In this document: one piece after another, positions 10,831-20,342 of the stretch
How the letters are laid out: every line of letters starts with the position of its first letter
Position numbering within the stretch: position 1 is the stretch's first letter
Assembly: GCF_900519355.1 (NCBI RefSeq)
Contig: NZ_ULHE01000009.1
Location: 1 to 60,732 of the forward strand
Direction: 5' to 3'
Length of the DNA stretch: 60,732 bases
Source: Corynebacterium lactis
Lineage (GTDB): Bacteria > Actinomycetota > Actinomycetes > Mycobacteriales > Mycobacteriaceae
Program-made: the position numbers and the translations under genes
Notes under the pieces: model-generated
Database searches by the model: none
Told to the model about the DNA's origin: nothing
The model's input: only the letters and a program-made list of their open reading frames with translations

Positions 10831-11973
10831 GTGCTCAATTTTGTGTACTGGCCAATTTCGGCCATCCTGTGGTTCTGGCATAAGGCCACAGGTTTCCTTT
10901 TCGAGCCCTCCTCGGGCATTTCGTGGGTGCTAGCAATTGTCCTGCTGGTGGTCACCATCCGTATCTTGCTGTTCAAGCCGATGCTGAACCAGCAGCGTTC
11001 TGCGATCAAGATGCAGCAGCTGGCTCCGCAGATGCAGGAGATCAAGCAGAAGTATAAGAACGACCAGCAGGCGCAGGCCATGGCCATGCGGCAACTGCAA
11101 AAGGAGATGGGCGTCAACCCGCTCGCCGGCTGTCTGCCGGTCCTGGTGCAGATGCCTGTCTTTATTGGTCTGTTCCACGTCCTGCGTTCGTTCAACCGCA
11201 CGGGTACGACGGGCAACGCCGTCGGCCTGACCCCGGAGCAGAACTGGACCACCCCGAACTACATCTTCGGTGTGGACGAGGTTCAGTCCTTCCTGCTGTC
11301 CCGTGTGTTCAACGCTCCCCTGTCCGCCTCCGTGGGCATGGGCACTGATCAGTACGCGGCCTTTACCCAGCCGGGTACGGCCGCTGACTTCACGCGTATG
11401 GACATCATCATTGTGGCTGTCCCGCTCATCATCATCTCTGCTCTGGCTACGCACTTCAACGCGCGCATGTCAGTTTCCCGCACTCAGGCCCGCCAGGCCT
11501 CGGGGCTGCAGGCCCGCCAGGAAGGCGTCATGGGCCAGCAGATGGACATGATGAACAAGATGATGCTCTGGTTCTTCCCCATCATGATTCTGGCCACTGG
11601 TTTCCTGTGGCACATCGGCCTGTTGGTCTACATGGTGACCAACAACATCTGGACCTACTTCCAGCAGCGTTACATCTTTGGAAAGCTCGACGAGGAAGAG
11701 GCCCGCGAGCTGGCCGAAAAGAAGGCCGCCAAAAAGGAGGCTCAGGAACGCCTCGCGCCGAAGGTTGGTCAGAAGCCTATTAATCCTAAGAAGGGTGGAA
11801 AGAAGGTTTCCGGTGCGGGAACCGCTTCCCCCGAGGAGATTGACGTCAATACTCCGCCTTCCGTTTCGCATCTGCCCTCTGCCGACGCTGGAAAGGGCCA
11901 GACTGGCCCAGCGTCTAAGCCCGCTCCAGGGCAGAAGCCGTCAGGAGCGAAAAAGCGCAAGCGCAAGAGGTAG
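10831..11973 (+). CDS. yidC: Membrane protein insertase YidC/OxaA
   Basis: The 380-residue protein is an actinobacterial YidC. The N-terminal membrane segment (LNFVYWPISAILWFWHKATG) is followed by SGISWVLAIVLLVVTIRILL and a cytoplasmic helical hairpin (QQRSAIKMQQLAPQMQEIKQ). Further membrane segments include VNPLAGCLPVLVQMPVFIGL, IIIVAVPLIIISALATHF and WFFPIMILATGFLWHIGLLV, with a C-terminal QQRYIFGKLDEEEA. The last 100 residues are a Lys-rich basic tail (ending GAKKRKRKR), which in this family helps ribosome contact. YidC inserts membrane proteins alone or with SecYEG. The GTG at 10831 gives the family start. A strong terminator follows at 12013. Confidence 0.96.
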   Translation: MLNFVYWPISAILWFWHKATGFLFEPSSGISWVLAIVLLVVTIRILLFKPMLNQQRSAIKMQQLAPQMQEIKQKYKNDQQAQAMAMRQLQKEMGVNPLAGCLPVLVQMPVFIGLFHVLRSFNRTGTTGNAVGLTPEQNWTTPNYIFGVDEVQSFLLSRVFNAPLSASVGMGTDQYAAFTQPGTAADFTRMDIIIVAVPLIIISALATHFNARMSVSRTQARQASGLQARQEGVMGQQMDMMNKMMLWFFPIMILATGFLWHIGLLVYMVTNNIWTYFQQRYIFGKLDEEEARELAEKKAAKKEAQERLAPKVGQKPINPKKGGKKVSGAGTASPEEIDVNTPPSVSHLPSADAGKGQTGPASKPAPGQKPSGAKKRKRKR

Positions 11974-12012
11974 TTACGAGAGGTAAGTGACCGCTTCGTC
12001 TACTTAGTCCAA

Positions 12013-12038
12013 GGACCCCGCTTCGGCGGGGTCCTTTT
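12013..12038 (+). terminator. Rho-independent terminator after yidC
   Basis: A perfect 9-bp stem GGACCCCGC / GCGGGGTCC closes a TTCG tetraloop and is followed by TTTT. It ends the rpmH-rnpA-yidD-yidC transcript about 40 bases after the yidC stop. Confidence 0.93.
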
Positions 12039-12193
12039 GTGTGTGCAGACTTGTTCTTTGTCCACTTTTGTCCGCCTTAATCTTCTTGCCGGGTTTACGG
12101 GCGTGATTCCTTGGAGTCAATAAATTTCGTCGGTGTAATTACGGGCTTGCGGGGGTTTGGCTTGGCTCGGCCTAGTTCTGCCCGCTTCGGCGA

Positions 12194-12209
12194 TGTTTCA
12201 CGTGAAACA
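12194..12209. promoter_or_regulatory. parS site, perfect, within a 24-bp palindrome
   Basis: TGTTTCACGTGAAACA matches the parS consensus exactly. The symmetry extends outwards to 12190-12213 (24 bp, perfect). It lies upstream of rsmG and 18 bases from a second parS. Confidence 0.95.
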
Positions 12210-12227
12210 TCGCGTTCGTTTCTACGT

Positions 12228-12243
12228 GGTTTCACGTGAAACA
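12228..12243. promoter_or_regulatory. parS site, one mismatch
   Basis: GGTTTCACGTGAAACA matches the consensus at 15 of 16 positions. Together with 12194-12209 it forms a pair whose centres are 34 bases apart, about three helical turns. Confidence 0.9.
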
Positions 12244-12427
12244 TTCTGTGCGTGTTATCCGACAGTAGCGCGCTCATTGGATCTGAGGTGGGCCCAGGCA
12301 TGCGAGAGTGGCCTGTTCCCCTTTTGCGCTAACCGGCCCTAGTAGGCGTCCCGCTTAGGGTGACTCGCCCCCTGGCGGTAGAATGAGGCAATCGCATTCC
12401 CAATACCCAGCAAAGGCCTGAGCTTTA

Positions 12428-13159
12428 GTGACTGACAAAACACTGTCTCCAAAAGACCGCAGTGAGGCTTCGTCTCCAGACCACTCCCCTACCCCGCAGG
12501 CAACGCCTGAGTCCGCCGAGTCCACGGAGTCTATCGAACCCACGGAGCTCGTCGATCGGGTCTTCGGCGCCAACGCTGACAAGGCTCGGCGCTACCATCG
12601 TTGGCTTGCCGACGAAGCAACGGTGCGGGGCCTGATTGGGCCAAGAGAGACCCCGAAGCTCTGGGATCGTCACATTATTAATTCGGCGGTGGTTGGGGAA
12701 GCTATTGGCAGGGACCTTGTTGTCGCAGACATTGGTTCGGGTGCCGGCCTTCCAGGAATCCCGCTTGCGTTGGCCCGTCCGGACCTGACGGTTTACCTGG
12801 TTGAGCCCCTGTTGCGCCGTACGACCTTCCTCTCGGAGGTCATTGATGATCTTGGCCTTAGTAACGTCATCGTCGTTCGTGGCCGAGCGGAGGACAAGGA
12901 GGTCCTCGACAAGGTTGCCGGGGTGGATGTTGTGACTTCACGGGCGGTCGCGCCTCTTGGGAAGCTCTCGCGGTGGTCGTTGCCTCTGGTTCGTTCAGGT
13001 GGAGTCATGGTCGCCCTCAAGGGAGGCAGTGCCCCGGAGGAGATCGAGAGGGATGGGAAAATTATCGCGAAAGCCAAGGGCCTCAACCCCCGGGTGGTTG
13101 AGGTTGGCGGCACCGTCTTGGAGACTCCGACGTTCGTCGTCATTATCAAGAAGAAGTAG
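12428..13159 (+). CDS. rsmG: 16S rRNA (guanine-527-N7)-methyltransferase RsmG (GidB)
   Basis: RsmG uses S-adenosylmethionine to methylate G527 of 16S rRNA. The core from about residue 45 is typical: a helical N-terminus ending TPKLWDRHIINSAVV, the SAM-binding motif VVADIGSGAGLPGIPLALAR, then VYLVEPLLRRTTFL, VVRGRAED and VTSRAVAPLGKL. The first 40 residues are a Ser/Glu/Pro-rich extension. Loss of this enzyme is known to give low-level streptomycin resistance in related bacteria. The start is a GTG at 12428 with AAAGG about 12 bases upstream; an internal start is possible because of the disordered extension. jag, usual between yidC and rsmG in many actinobacteria, is absent. Confidence 0.95.
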   Translation: MTDKTLSPKDRSEASSPDHSPTPQATPESAESTESIEPTELVDRVFGANADKARRYHRWLADEATVRGLIGPRETPKLWDRHIINSAVVGEAIGRDLVVADIGSGAGLPGIPLALARPDLTVYLVEPLLRRTTFLSEVIDDLGLSNVIVVRGRAEDKEVLDKVAGVDVVTSRAVAPLGKLSRWSLPLVRSGGVMVALKGGSAPEEIERDGKIIAKAKGLNPRVVEVGGTVLETPTFVVIIKKK

Positions 13160-13347
13160 ATCTAGTGGGTGTGACCCCACCCCTGCCCTGTTAACGACTT
13201 CTGAGTTCCGGCCGTGTCGTTGTTGGTCTGGTTGTGAACAATCCACAGGGGGACTTTTCTATCCACAGTCTTTGTTGCACCCTGCCCTCGAGCATTGAGC
13301 AAGGTCGCTCTGAGGGATAAAGTGGAACGCATATTGCAAGTTTTGAA

Positions 13348-13381
13348 GGAGTGCAATGTTTCACGTGAAACATTGCACTCC
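13348..13381. promoter_or_regulatory. parS site (13357-13372) at the centre of a 34-bp perfect palindrome
   Basis: The 16-base parS consensus is exact, and the two-fold symmetry continues nine bases on each side (arms beginning GGAGTGCAA). The whole 34 bp is a perfect inverted repeat with no spacer. It lies about 100 bases upstream of parA, in the rsmG-parA gap. ParB bound here could also repress parAB. Confidence 0.95.
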
Positions 13382-13482
13382 GTTCCTGGAGTCCTAAGAC
13401 TCCATCGTCATTTTTATTCGTGCGCCGGGGTGTAGGCATGTTCGGCATGTGAGCCACTTGGTGCGTGTAAGGGGAATAATTT

Positions 13483-14463
13483 ATGGGCCGTAAGTCCTGG
13501 CAAGACACGCCAATCGCAGCCGCAGCGCAGCGGGCTGCACAGGTTAAGGCGCCTAATCGGCTTTCACTTCCGCGTCCGGATAAGCCGCGTCGCATCACTA
13601 TCGCCAACCAGAAGGGCGGCGTGGGCAAGACTACCTCCGCGGTAAATATTGCCTCAGCTCTTGCACGCCACGGCTTGAAGGTGCTGGTCGTCGATAGCGA
13701 CCCACAGGGAAATGCGTCAACTGCCCTGGGTATCGAACATCGGACAGGTACGCCCTCCACTTACGAACTCCTCATCGGAGAGATGACTGTTGATGAGGTC
13801 ATTCAGTCCTCCCCCGAGTCGGAGAACCTTTTCTGCATTCCGGCAACGTTGGATCTGGCCGGCTCTGAGATTGAACTTGTCTCCCTCCTGAACCGTGAGC
13901 GCCGCCTGCTGGACGCGATTCCGGATCAGTACCTCGTGGACAACGACTTTGATTTCCTCATCATCGATTGTCCGCCATCCCTCGGCCTGCTGACTCTGAA
14001 CTCGATGACTGCGGCGAATGAGGTCCTCATTCCTATTCAGTGTGAGTTCTACGCGCTTGAAGGTGTGACGCAGCTTCTCAATAACGTGCAGATGATTCGC
14101 CAGCACCTGAACCCCTCCTTGCACATCTCCGCCGTGCTGTTGACGATGTATGACGGACGCACGAAACTAGCCGAAGAAGTCGCTCACGAGGTCCGCACTC
14201 ACTTTGGCGACGTGGTGCTACGAAACCTGATTCCTCGTTCCGTCAAGGTTTCTGAGGCCCCCGGCTACTCCAAGACAGTGATCTCTTATGATCCAGGCTC
14301 CCGCGGGGCGGTCGCTTATCTGGATGCTGCGAAGGAACTCGCTACACGCGGCGACTACCCCGCCCCGGCGGGTGGAAATGCTATCGGCGTCAAGCCTGGT
14401 GCAGTGGCCGAGAGCTCTTCTGCCAACACCGATACGGTCAGTGACAACCAAGTACGAAGCTAG
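13483..14463 (+). CDS. parA: Chromosome-partitioning ATPase ParA
   Basis: ParA is a Walker-type ATPase whose gradient on the nucleoid moves ParB-parS complexes. After a 35-residue N-terminal extension come the deviant Walker A motif [37 protein letters not shown], the Walker B region [18 protein letters not shown], and the later [19 protein letters not shown] and [19 protein letters not shown]. Length is 326 residues. AAGGGG lies about eight bases before the ATG. It is followed after 35 bases by parB, so the two are co-transcribed, and a palindromic parS lies upstream. Confidence 0.97.
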   Translation: MGRKSWQDTPIAAAAQRAAQVKAPNRLSLPRPDKPRRITIANQKGGVGKTTSAVNIASALARHGLKVLVVDSDPQGNASTALGIEHRTGTPSTYELLIGEMTVDEVIQSSPESENLFCIPATLDLAGSEIELVSLLNRERRLLDAIPDQYLVDNDFDFLIIDCPPSLGLLTLNSMTAANEVLIPIQCEFYALEGVTQLLNNVQMIRQHLNPSLHISAVLLTMYDGRTKLAEEVAHEVRTHFGDVVLRNLIPRSVKVSEAPGYSKTVISYDPGSRGAVAYLDAAKELATRGDYPAPAGGNAIGVKPGAVAESSSANTDTVSDNQVRS

Positions 14464-14498
14464 TTTGCGGCTCAGATTCTCGCGAGGAGAAAACGACT

Positions 14499-15794
14499 AT
14501 GTCTAACTCTAAAAAGGAAGTTCGCCGGGGTGGTCTCGGCCGTGGTCTCGCGGCTCTGATTCCGACGGCTCCGGAGCAGAACCCGACGGTTGGCGATAGC
14601 GCGGCCGATATTATCTTTGGCCCTCGGAAGGGTCAGGCCGCCACGGCATCACGAGCCACAGGCGACGCCACCGTGGTCAAGGGGACGGACACCAACGGGC
14701 CGAAACTTCGTCCGGGGGTGAAAAATTCCGAATATTCCTCCGCTACAACAGGTCACAAGGACCAGGGTGTAAAACGTCACAGTGACAATAAGGATTCAGT
14801 GACCACAGTCGACACCGCCACTGGCGCTACCGCTGCGTCCGTCTCGTCGGCGAAGTCTTCCGCCAATGTTTCACGTGAAACATTCTCGAAGGAGGTCGGG
14901 AAGGCTTCCCCTGTCGATACGGCCGAGAGCTTCGGTGCGACCTACCGTGAGATCGCACTGGACCTGATTACTCCGAATCCGCGCCAGCCCCGTGAGGTCT
15001 TTGACGAGGAACCACTTGCGGAACTCGCCCACTCCATCCGCGAGTTTGGGCTTATGCAGCCAATCGTTGTCAGGTCAATAGACGAGAAGTCCAGGAAACT
15101 CGCTCTGGCCGCGGCACAGAAGGAGAACCCCGAAGCGCCACAGCCGGAGTTCGAGATCATCATGGGTGAGCGGCGTTGGCGGGCTTCTCAGCGTGCCGGC
15201 GTGGACGTGATTCCGGCGATCGTACGGGAAACTTCCGATGAAAACATGCTGAGGGACGCGCTCCTGGAGAATATTCATCGAGTCCAGCTCAACCCACTGG
15301 AAGAGGCGGCGGCGTATCAGCAACTCCTCGAGGAATTCGGTGTGACGCAGGCTCAGCTTGCCGACCGTATCGGTCGCTCGAGGCCGGTCATCACCAACAT
15401 GATTCGACTCCTCCAGCTTCCCGTGGAGGTGCAGCGACGTGTCGCCGTCGGCGTGCTTTCTGCAGGTCACGCACGTGCCCTCCTCGGTATTCGTACAGGC
15501 AAAGAGGATCAGCAGAGGCTCGCTGAACGCATTGTTGCCGAGGGGCTCTCTGTCCGCGCGACCGAAGAAGCAGTAACGCTGATTAATTCCGGCAATGCCC
15601 AGGAAAAGAAGAAGCGCACTCCCCTCCCCCAGCCCGAGGTGCTCAATACCTGGGCTGATCGTCTAGCTGACTCGTTTGATACCAAAGTCACAGCGCAGAT
15701 GGGCAAGCGGAAGGGCAAGATTGTTATTGAGTTCGGGGACCTCGAGGACTTCGATCGAATCATGGCGCTGATGAACCTAGAGGGCCGCAGCTAG
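14499..15794 (+). CDS. parB: Chromosome-partitioning protein ParB
   Basis: ParB is the parS-binding CTP hydrolase that spreads around the centromere. The protein (431 residues) begins with the ParA-interacting motif [16 protein letters not shown] variable linker of about 110 residues follows. Then come the ParB/Sulfiredoxin-like domain ([45 protein letters not shown]), the arginine-rich [14 protein letters not shown] region, the helix-turn-helix ([20 protein letters not shown]), GHARALLG, and a C-terminal dimerisation domain ([20 protein letters not shown]). AGGAG lies upstream of the ATG. Unusually, the linker coding sequence contains a perfect parS, read as NVSRETF. Confidence 0.97.
   Translation: MSNSKKEVRRGGLGRGLAALIPTAPEQNPTVGDSAADIIFGPRKGQAATASRATGDATVVKGTDTNGPKLRPGVKNSEYSSATTGHKDQGVKRHSDNKDSVTTVDTATGATAASVSSAKSSANVSRETFSKEVGKASPVDTAESFGATYREIALDLITPNPRQPREVFDEEPLAELAHSIREFGLMQPIVVRSIDEKSRKLALAAAQKENPEAPQPEFEIIMGERRWRASQRAGVDVIPAIVRETSDENMLRDALLENIHRVQLNPLEEAAAYQQLLEEFGVTQAQLADRIGRSRPVITNMIRLLQLPVEVQRRVAVGVLSAGHARALLGIRTGKEDQQRLAERIVAEGLSVRATEEAVTLINSGNAQEKKKRTPLPQPEVLNTWADRLADSFDTKVTAQMGKRKGKIVIEFGDLEDFDRIMALMNLEGRS
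14867..14882. promoter_or_regulatory. parS site inside the parB coding sequence
   Basis: A perfect TGTTTCACGTGAAACA, with symmetry extending to 14865-14884 (20 bp), lies in the part of parB that encodes the unconserved linker. A parS inside parB or its neighbour is also known in other bacteria. Confidence 0.95.
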
Positions 15795-15874
15795 GGTCGC
15801 GAGGTTCGTGGGCTCAACTCGACTTTCGGGGCGAGCTAACCGTATGAAGGGCATGGAGAAGGGAGCGGTGCGAG

Positions 15875-16972
15875 ATGCCACGTTATGCCATCGAGCCGAT
15901 CGACCTGTCCGCCATTGATGCTGTCTACCCGGCGACGATGTCCAGCCTCTTCTGGGAACAGGGTGCTCGACGCGCGCATATTACGGGTACACCGCCCGAT
16001 CCCCACCGCGTCGACCACCCTCACGTCCCAAACCTCCGCGACGCACAGTCAAATTCAAGCCCAGAGGGTCATTTGACGGGCTTCGAGGAGTCGTGTGGCA
16101 CTCTGAGTCATCGTTCATTTGACGACCGCTCAGACAGCCTCACAGCGCCTCACTCCGACACCCGCAAGGACGATGCCCACCAGCCCGGTAGTCACCAGGC
16201 TGATGACCGCGAGGGCGATGCCCAATCGTCCGCTCACAGCTCCCCTTTTAACACCCCTGGCAGCTACACTCGGGAAGAACTCGAGCAAATCCGCTTTGAA
16301 AAAGAGGCATGGCTGAACGCGGTATTCCTCTCCTGGGGCCCGTGTGGCTACTCACTTAGGCTTTACGACGAAGCCCGTGACTCAAACGTTGCAGACCAGT
16401 CCGGCGACGTTGACAACCTACGCACCGTCGGCACGCTCCTGTTTTCTCCGCCACGGTTTTGCCCGACCACCTTTTCATTTCCCTCCGGGCCAATATCTCC
16501 GGATGCAATTGCCTTGACGAGTTATTTTTACGATCCCTTCGAAGTCGATGACGATATGACCAGGGCTCTAATTCTGACGACGTTGCGAAATCTAGCACTT
16601 CGTGGCGTCTCCGCCGTTGAGGTCTACGGATGCAGCGGCTCGGGTGATCAGGATGCTGAAGCGGGGATGCCGGAGCCATCGGATGGTTCGACGGAACAAC
16701 TTTTTGCAGAAATCGAGCAGTCGCTCGGAGACTCGAAGAGCCTACGCCCCTGCCATTCGGCAGCGCTGGGGGCCATCAATCACGAATTCGGTGAGATGAT
16801 TCGCACTAAGACCCTCATCAACGCGGGTTTTAGGGTCGTCACTCCGCACCCAGTTCACCCTAAGCTTCGAATCGAACTGGACGCCGAACTCGATTGGGAC
16901 GAGGCCGTCGGCCAAGCGCTCAACCGCAGCACGACCGAGCGATTTATGCGTGCGAAGCTGTTTAGCATCTAG
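15875..16972 (+). CDS. Conserved hypothetical protein between parB and cwlM (Rv3916c position)
   Basis: The 365-residue protein occupies the place of the mycobacterial Rv3916c-type protein between parB and cwlM. Residues 1-45 (MPRYAIEPIDLSAIDAVYPA and the following) and residues 135-365 look globular; between them is a hydrophilic His/Asp/Ser-rich stretch of about 90 residues that looks disordered. The globular part includes FLSWGPCGYSLRLYDE, LFSPPRFCPTTFSFPSGPIS, ALILTTLRNLALRGVSAVEV and FRVVTPHPVHPKLRIELD. The layout of strands followed by RALILTTLRNLALRG recalls a GNAT acetyltransferase fold, and such proteins are often annotated that way, but no acetyl-CoA loop is clear. The ATG at 15875 has AAGGGAG about ten bases upstream. 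No membrane segment or signal peptide is seen. Confidence 0.85.
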   Translation: MPRYAIEPIDLSAIDAVYPATMSSLFWEQGARRAHITGTPPDPHRVDHPHVPNLRDAQSNSSPEGHLTGFEESCGTLSHRSFDDRSDSLTAPHSDTRKDDAHQPGSHQADDREGDAQSSAHSSPFNTPGSYTREELEQIRFEKEAWLNAVFLSWGPCGYSLRLYDEARDSNVADQSGDVDNLRTVGTLLFSPPRFCPTTFSFPSGPISPDAIALTSYFYDPFEVDDDMTRALILTTLRNLALRGVSAVEVYGCSGSGDQDAEAGMPEPSDGSTEQLFAEIEQSLGDSKSLRPCHSAALGAINHEFGEMIRTKTLINAGFRVVTPHPVHPKLRIELDAELDWDEAVGQALNRSTTERFMRAKLFSI

Positions 16973-17101
16973 GGTTCGACCGAAGTCCGAGGGCGTAAAA
17001 GGCCCCCTGGAGGGCAATCGGCAATCGCGTTGGGGGCGTCGGCAAGCGGTGTGAGTACAGGCGCGAAAACTGCGAAATCCTGCGCCGGGCGAGTAAGAGG
17101 G

Positions 17102-18286
17102 TTAGGACTTCTCTTCTTCCAGGAGCTGAACGAAACTGTAGGCCCCGGTCATCGGTTGAGGCTCCTCATCGCCCAGGTAGAGACGCTTGACTGCCACGAC
17201 AATAGATTCGGCGATGGTGTCCCGTTGATCTGGAGAGGACAGGACTGCCACGTCGCTGGGATTAGTCAGATAGCCAACCGCGACCTCCACCGTAGGCATG
17301 CGAGTTAGACGCAACAAATCCCAGGTGCGGGCATGAGAACGGCAATCGACGAGGTTAGTGCGGGCAACAATCTCACGCTGAATGAGGCCGGAGAGCTGTT
17401 CTCCGAGGATGGAGTTATTGCCATTTTCGGAGCCAAAGTAGAAGGTTGCGACACCGCTGGCCCGGTCGTTGTGGTAGCGGTCTGCCTGAAGAGAAATCAG
17501 GACGTCGGCGCCAAACGCGTTAGCGAGTTCGGCGCGGTCCTCGATCGACGGGTTATCGCTACGAGGGCGGGAGAGAATCGTTTCCGCACCAGCTGCGACA
17601 AGTCGGCCTTCAATGCGAGAGGCCAAATCCCACAGGATCTCCTCCTCCGAAATCTGTCCATATGGGCCGTCGACGACCATGCCGGGATCGTTGGCTCCGA
17701 GGGCCGGATCGATAACAATTCTCTTACCAGCGAGTTTCGGGCCCTTACTGCGCACAACCTCCTTTTCGTGGAAGGCGCTGACAGAGCCACCTGTAACTCG
17801 GCGACCAAGATAACTGAGCGCACGGAGGGTGACCGGGCCACAGATGCCATCAGGTTCGAGACCATAATTGATTTGGTACTCACGGACAGCGGCGTCCGTC
17901 TTGGGGCCAAAATGGCCATCGACGCGGGCGTCGTGGAAGCCAAGCTCCTGCAGTGTCGCCTGGAGCTGACCGACGTCTTCGCCGGTCATCTGAGAGACGG
18001 GATCATAGGAAAGGACACGAGCACCGAGAGTGTAGGTCGCCTCGCGGAGCAACCGTAGTGTGATGTCGCGGATGACACCATCCGCATAGACACCGCGCGA
18101 CTGCTGGAAAGCGAGCAGGGCGTCACGGAGCTCCTCGTCAAAAAGATTGTCTTCGCCCGACCACTGAGGGGAATCGCCGCTGGCGGCTGACCCTTCCCAT
18201 CCAGGAAGAAGGCCGAGCCTAGCTAGCGTGGAGCGCACTTCCGCAACCCGAGGTGAGCGGTCGCCCACCGTCAGAAACTCAGGCAC
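17102..18286 (-). CDS. cwlM: CwlM-like peptidoglycan-binding / degenerate amidase-fold protein
   Basis: Two peptidoglycan-binding type 1 repeats come first (FLTVGDRSPRVAEVRSTLAR at about 4-80, and MTGEDVGQLQATLQELGFHD at about 95-160), then an amidase_3 fold (about 190-380: RIVIDPALGANDPG, EEEILWDLASRIEGRLVAAG, MPTVEVAVGYLTNPSD). The amidase zinc residues look lost: DPGHGG is DPALGA, and the second His of the SLHAD motif is Gln (SLQAD). This fits mycobacterial CwlM, a regulator that activates MurA when phosphorylated rather than a hydrolase. There is no signal peptide, so it is cytoplasmic. I chose the GTG at 18286 (394 residues), with AAGGGAG about five bases upstream, over a GTG at 18325 that lacks a ribosome-binding site. 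Confidence 0.92.
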   Translation of the reverse strand: MPEFLTVGDRSPRVAEVRSTLARLGLLPGWEGSAASGDSPQWSGEDNLFDEELRDALLAFQQSRGVYADGVIRDITLRLLREATYTLGARVLSYDPVSQMTGEDVGQLQATLQELGFHDARVDGHFGPKTDAAVREYQINYGLEPDGICGPVTLRALSYLGRRVTGGSVSAFHEKEVVRSKGPKLAGKRIVIDPALGANDPGMVVDGPYGQISEEEILWDLASRIEGRLVAAGAETILSRPRSDNPSIEDRAELANAFGADVLISLQADRYHNDRASGVATFYFGSENGNNSILGEQLSGLIQREIVARTNLVDCRSHARTWDLLRLTRMPTVEVAVGYLTNPSDVAVLSSPDQRDTIAESIVVAVKRLYLGDEEPQPMTGAYSFVQLLEEEKS

Positions 18287-18762
18287 AAAGACTCCCTTCC
18301 CGTGAACCTTCCCGACATCAACCACAAGCGACTTCGAAGGCCGGGCACTGTCATCTCCACGACTGCCCCTGCCCGATTGGAAGAGGCGTTGCGGAAAGCG
18401 ACGGTGTCGAAACTAGTAGCACGCTGCATCAGTAGTGGCGCTGATATGCAACGGCGGCGCGAAGCCTCGCTTGCGTAATACGTGGTCATAGAATACCAGC
18501 CCTCAACAGTGATTTGTCGGTGCCAAGGGCTGTGAATGGGCTTAATTGTCACTATGGCTGCGAAATCCGCAGGACGACGCAGTATTAAACTTTCGTAACA
18601 TTTATCACTGCAGTAACATCGGACCTGCAGAGCATACGGAAAACCCGCAGCGAATCGGGCTTCCCCCAACGGAAGGCGCCGACGCACGACGGGTTCGGTG
18701 TTAGTAGAGACGGGCGGTGATGAGTTACGACCCCGAGGGGGTTTCCGGGTGGCGTGGCGGGC
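18287..18762. other. 476-base non-coding gap upstream of cwlM
   Basis: It lies between the cwlM start and the end of trxA, both on the minus strand. Open frames here lack convincing ribosome-binding sites or family features. A cwlM promoter is expected but cannot be placed. The middle (about 18540-18620) is more A/T-rich than the rest. Confidence 0.6.
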
Positions 18763-19083
18763 CTAGAGGTGCTTTTCGATCTTGCCCTGAATCTCCTTCT
18801 TCGGGCGCACGCCCACCAGCTCCTCGACCTTGGAGCCGTTCTTAAAAACGAGAAGCGTCGGGATCGACATGATCTGGAACATGCCCGCCAATGCGCGCTG
18901 CTCATCAACGTTGACCTTCGCGATCACGGCCTTGCCTTCGAGCTCGGTGGAAATCTCGTCCAGGACGGGGGACACCTTCTTGCATGGTCCACACCACTCC
19001 GCCCAGAAATCTACAAGCACCGGCTTGTCGGATTCGAGGACGGTCGACTTAAAGGTCTCGGCGGTAACATTGACGGTAGACAT
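18763..19083 (-). CDS. trxA: Thioredoxin
   Basis: The 106-residue protein is a classical thioredoxin: VLVDFWAEWCGPCKKVSPVL with the WCGPC redox centre, the buried Asp, the cis-Pro motif IMSIPTLLVFKNG and GVRPKKEIQGKIE. It reduces protein disulfides and is itself reduced by the thioredoxin reductase encoded upstream. It corresponds to mycobacterial TrxC in the sigM-trxB-trxC-cwlM series. Here trxB and trxA are 320 bases apart rather than adjacent, so trxA may have its own promoter. Confidence 0.96.
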   Translation of the reverse strand: MSTVNVTAETFKSTVLESDKPVLVDFWAEWCGPCKKVSPVLDEISTELEGKAVIAKVNVDEQRALAGMFQIMSIPTLLVFKNGSKVEELVGVRPKKEIQGKIEKHL

Positions 19084-19403
19084 TGTCGTTCCTTTCCGCT
19101 CTTCGGCGTGCGCTGGAGCGTGATTGAAATATATGACCAGTCTAACCCTTTCGGGCTAAGGCTATCAATAGTAATTCAGAATTAGGTTTTCGTGATCATT
19201 TTGCGGCTCGAAACTTCAATTCAGACGCGATGGCCGCACATCGGGAATCTGCCTGCAATAGAGGGTTAGAGCAAATAATGGGTACCAACGAAGATTTCTC
19301 AACACCAATTGTGGTATTGAACAAATCATGGGTTAATACCCATAATTGATAAAGGCCCGCAATGTGACTATTTCCCGAGGTTATCGCTATATCGATCGCA
19401 CAT
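19084..19403. other. 320-base A/T-richer gap between trxB and trxA
   Basis: There is no coding sequence of quality. It holds a hairpin at 19328-19343 (ATGGGT, loop TAAT, ACCCAT) and an A/T-rich stretch before trxA (gtcatatatttc on the minus strand) that could be its promoter. The larger-than-usual gap and lower GC than its neighbours suggest a regulatory region or a remnant. Confidence 0.5.
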
Positions 19404-20342
19404 TTATGCCTCGAGCGAAGCGAGGAAGTGCTCGGCGTCGAGAGCGGCCGCGCAGCCCGAACCGGCCGCAGTAACCGCCTGCTGGTAGTGGGAGTCAACC
19501 AAATCGCCAGCTGCAAAGACACCCTTCAGGGAAGTCTGTGTCGTCGGCGAGGAGACCTTCACGTAGCCGTTGCTGTCGCACTCAACCTGATCGCGAACCA
19601 TCTGGGAACGCGGCTCGTGGCCAATAGCGACAAAGAGGGCGGTGACGTCCAGCACGGACTTCTCGCCAGTCACGGTGTCTTCCAGCTCCAGGCCCTTGAC
19701 GGAGCCCTCCTCCTCGCCGAGGACCTTGGAGACAACCTTGTTGGTGGCGAAGCGAACCTTCTCGTTCTTCTGCGCACGCTCGACCATGATCTTGGAGGCG
19801 CGGAACTCATCGCGGCGGTGGACAATCGTGACGGACTTGGCGAACTTAGTAAGGAAGGTTGCCTCCTCCATAGCGGAGTCGCCGCCACCGACGACCGCGA
19901 TATCGTGATCGCGGAAGAAGAAACCATCACAGGTAGCGCAGGCGCTCACGCCGTGCCCGAGCAGATTCTGCTCGCCGAGCGCACCGGTGTAGCGCGGAGC
20001 GGCACCCATTGCCAGGATGACGGCGCGTGCCTTGTACTCATCATCCCCGACCCACACAGACTTAATGTCGCCCGTCAGATCCATCCGGTCAACGACCTCC
20101 ATACGGAGGTCCGCACCGAAGCGCTCTGCCTGGGCACGCATTTCCTCCATCAGCTCGGGGCCCATGATGCCCTTGGAGAAGCCCGGGTAGTTCTCCACCT
20201 CAGTGGTAGTCATCAACAGGCCACCGTAGGTGATGCCCTCGAACACAACCGGATTCAGCTCTGCGCGTGCAGCGTACGTAGCCGCGGTGTATCCCGCAGG
20301 GCCGGAACCGACGATGATCAGGTCGTGAACGGTGTCGCTCAT
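19404..20342 (-). CDS. trxB: Thioredoxin reductase (NADPH)
   Basis: This FAD enzyme passes electrons from NADPH to thioredoxin. It shows the FAD-binding motif [20 protein letters not shown], the redox-active [11 protein letters not shown], the NADPH-binding [15 protein letters not shown] with [23 protein letters not shown], and the C-terminal FAD motif [21 protein letters not shown] start at the ATG at 20342 (312 residues): GGAGGA lies six to seven bases upstream and overlaps the alternative upstream ATG at 20357. It follows the sigma-factor gene after 190 bases. Confidence 0.97.
   Translation of the reverse strand: MSDTVHDLIIVGSGPAGYTAATYAARAELNPVVFEGITYGGLLMTTTEVENYPGFSKGIMGPELMEEMRAQAERFGADLRMEVVDRMDLTGDIKSVWVGDDEYKARAVILAMGAAPRYTGALGEQNLLGHGVSACATCDGFFFRDHDIAVVGGGDSAMEEATFLTKFAKSVTIVHRRDEFRASKIMVERAQKNEKVRFATNKVVSKVLGEEEGSVKGLELEDTVTGEKSVLDVTALFVAIGHEPRSQMVRDQVECDSNGYVKVSSPTTQTSLKGVFAAGDLVDSHYQQAVTAAGSGCAAALDAEHFLASLEA

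Noticed and set aside
16010..16260. His/Asp-rich segment as a metal-binding system
   Set aside because: It looks like a low-complexity disordered linker in the protein between parB and cwlM rather than a folded site.
18271..18687. 138-residue frame in the gap upstream of cwlM
   Set aside because: Cys-containing but with no ribosome-binding site, overlapping cwlM start in another frame, and no family resemblance.
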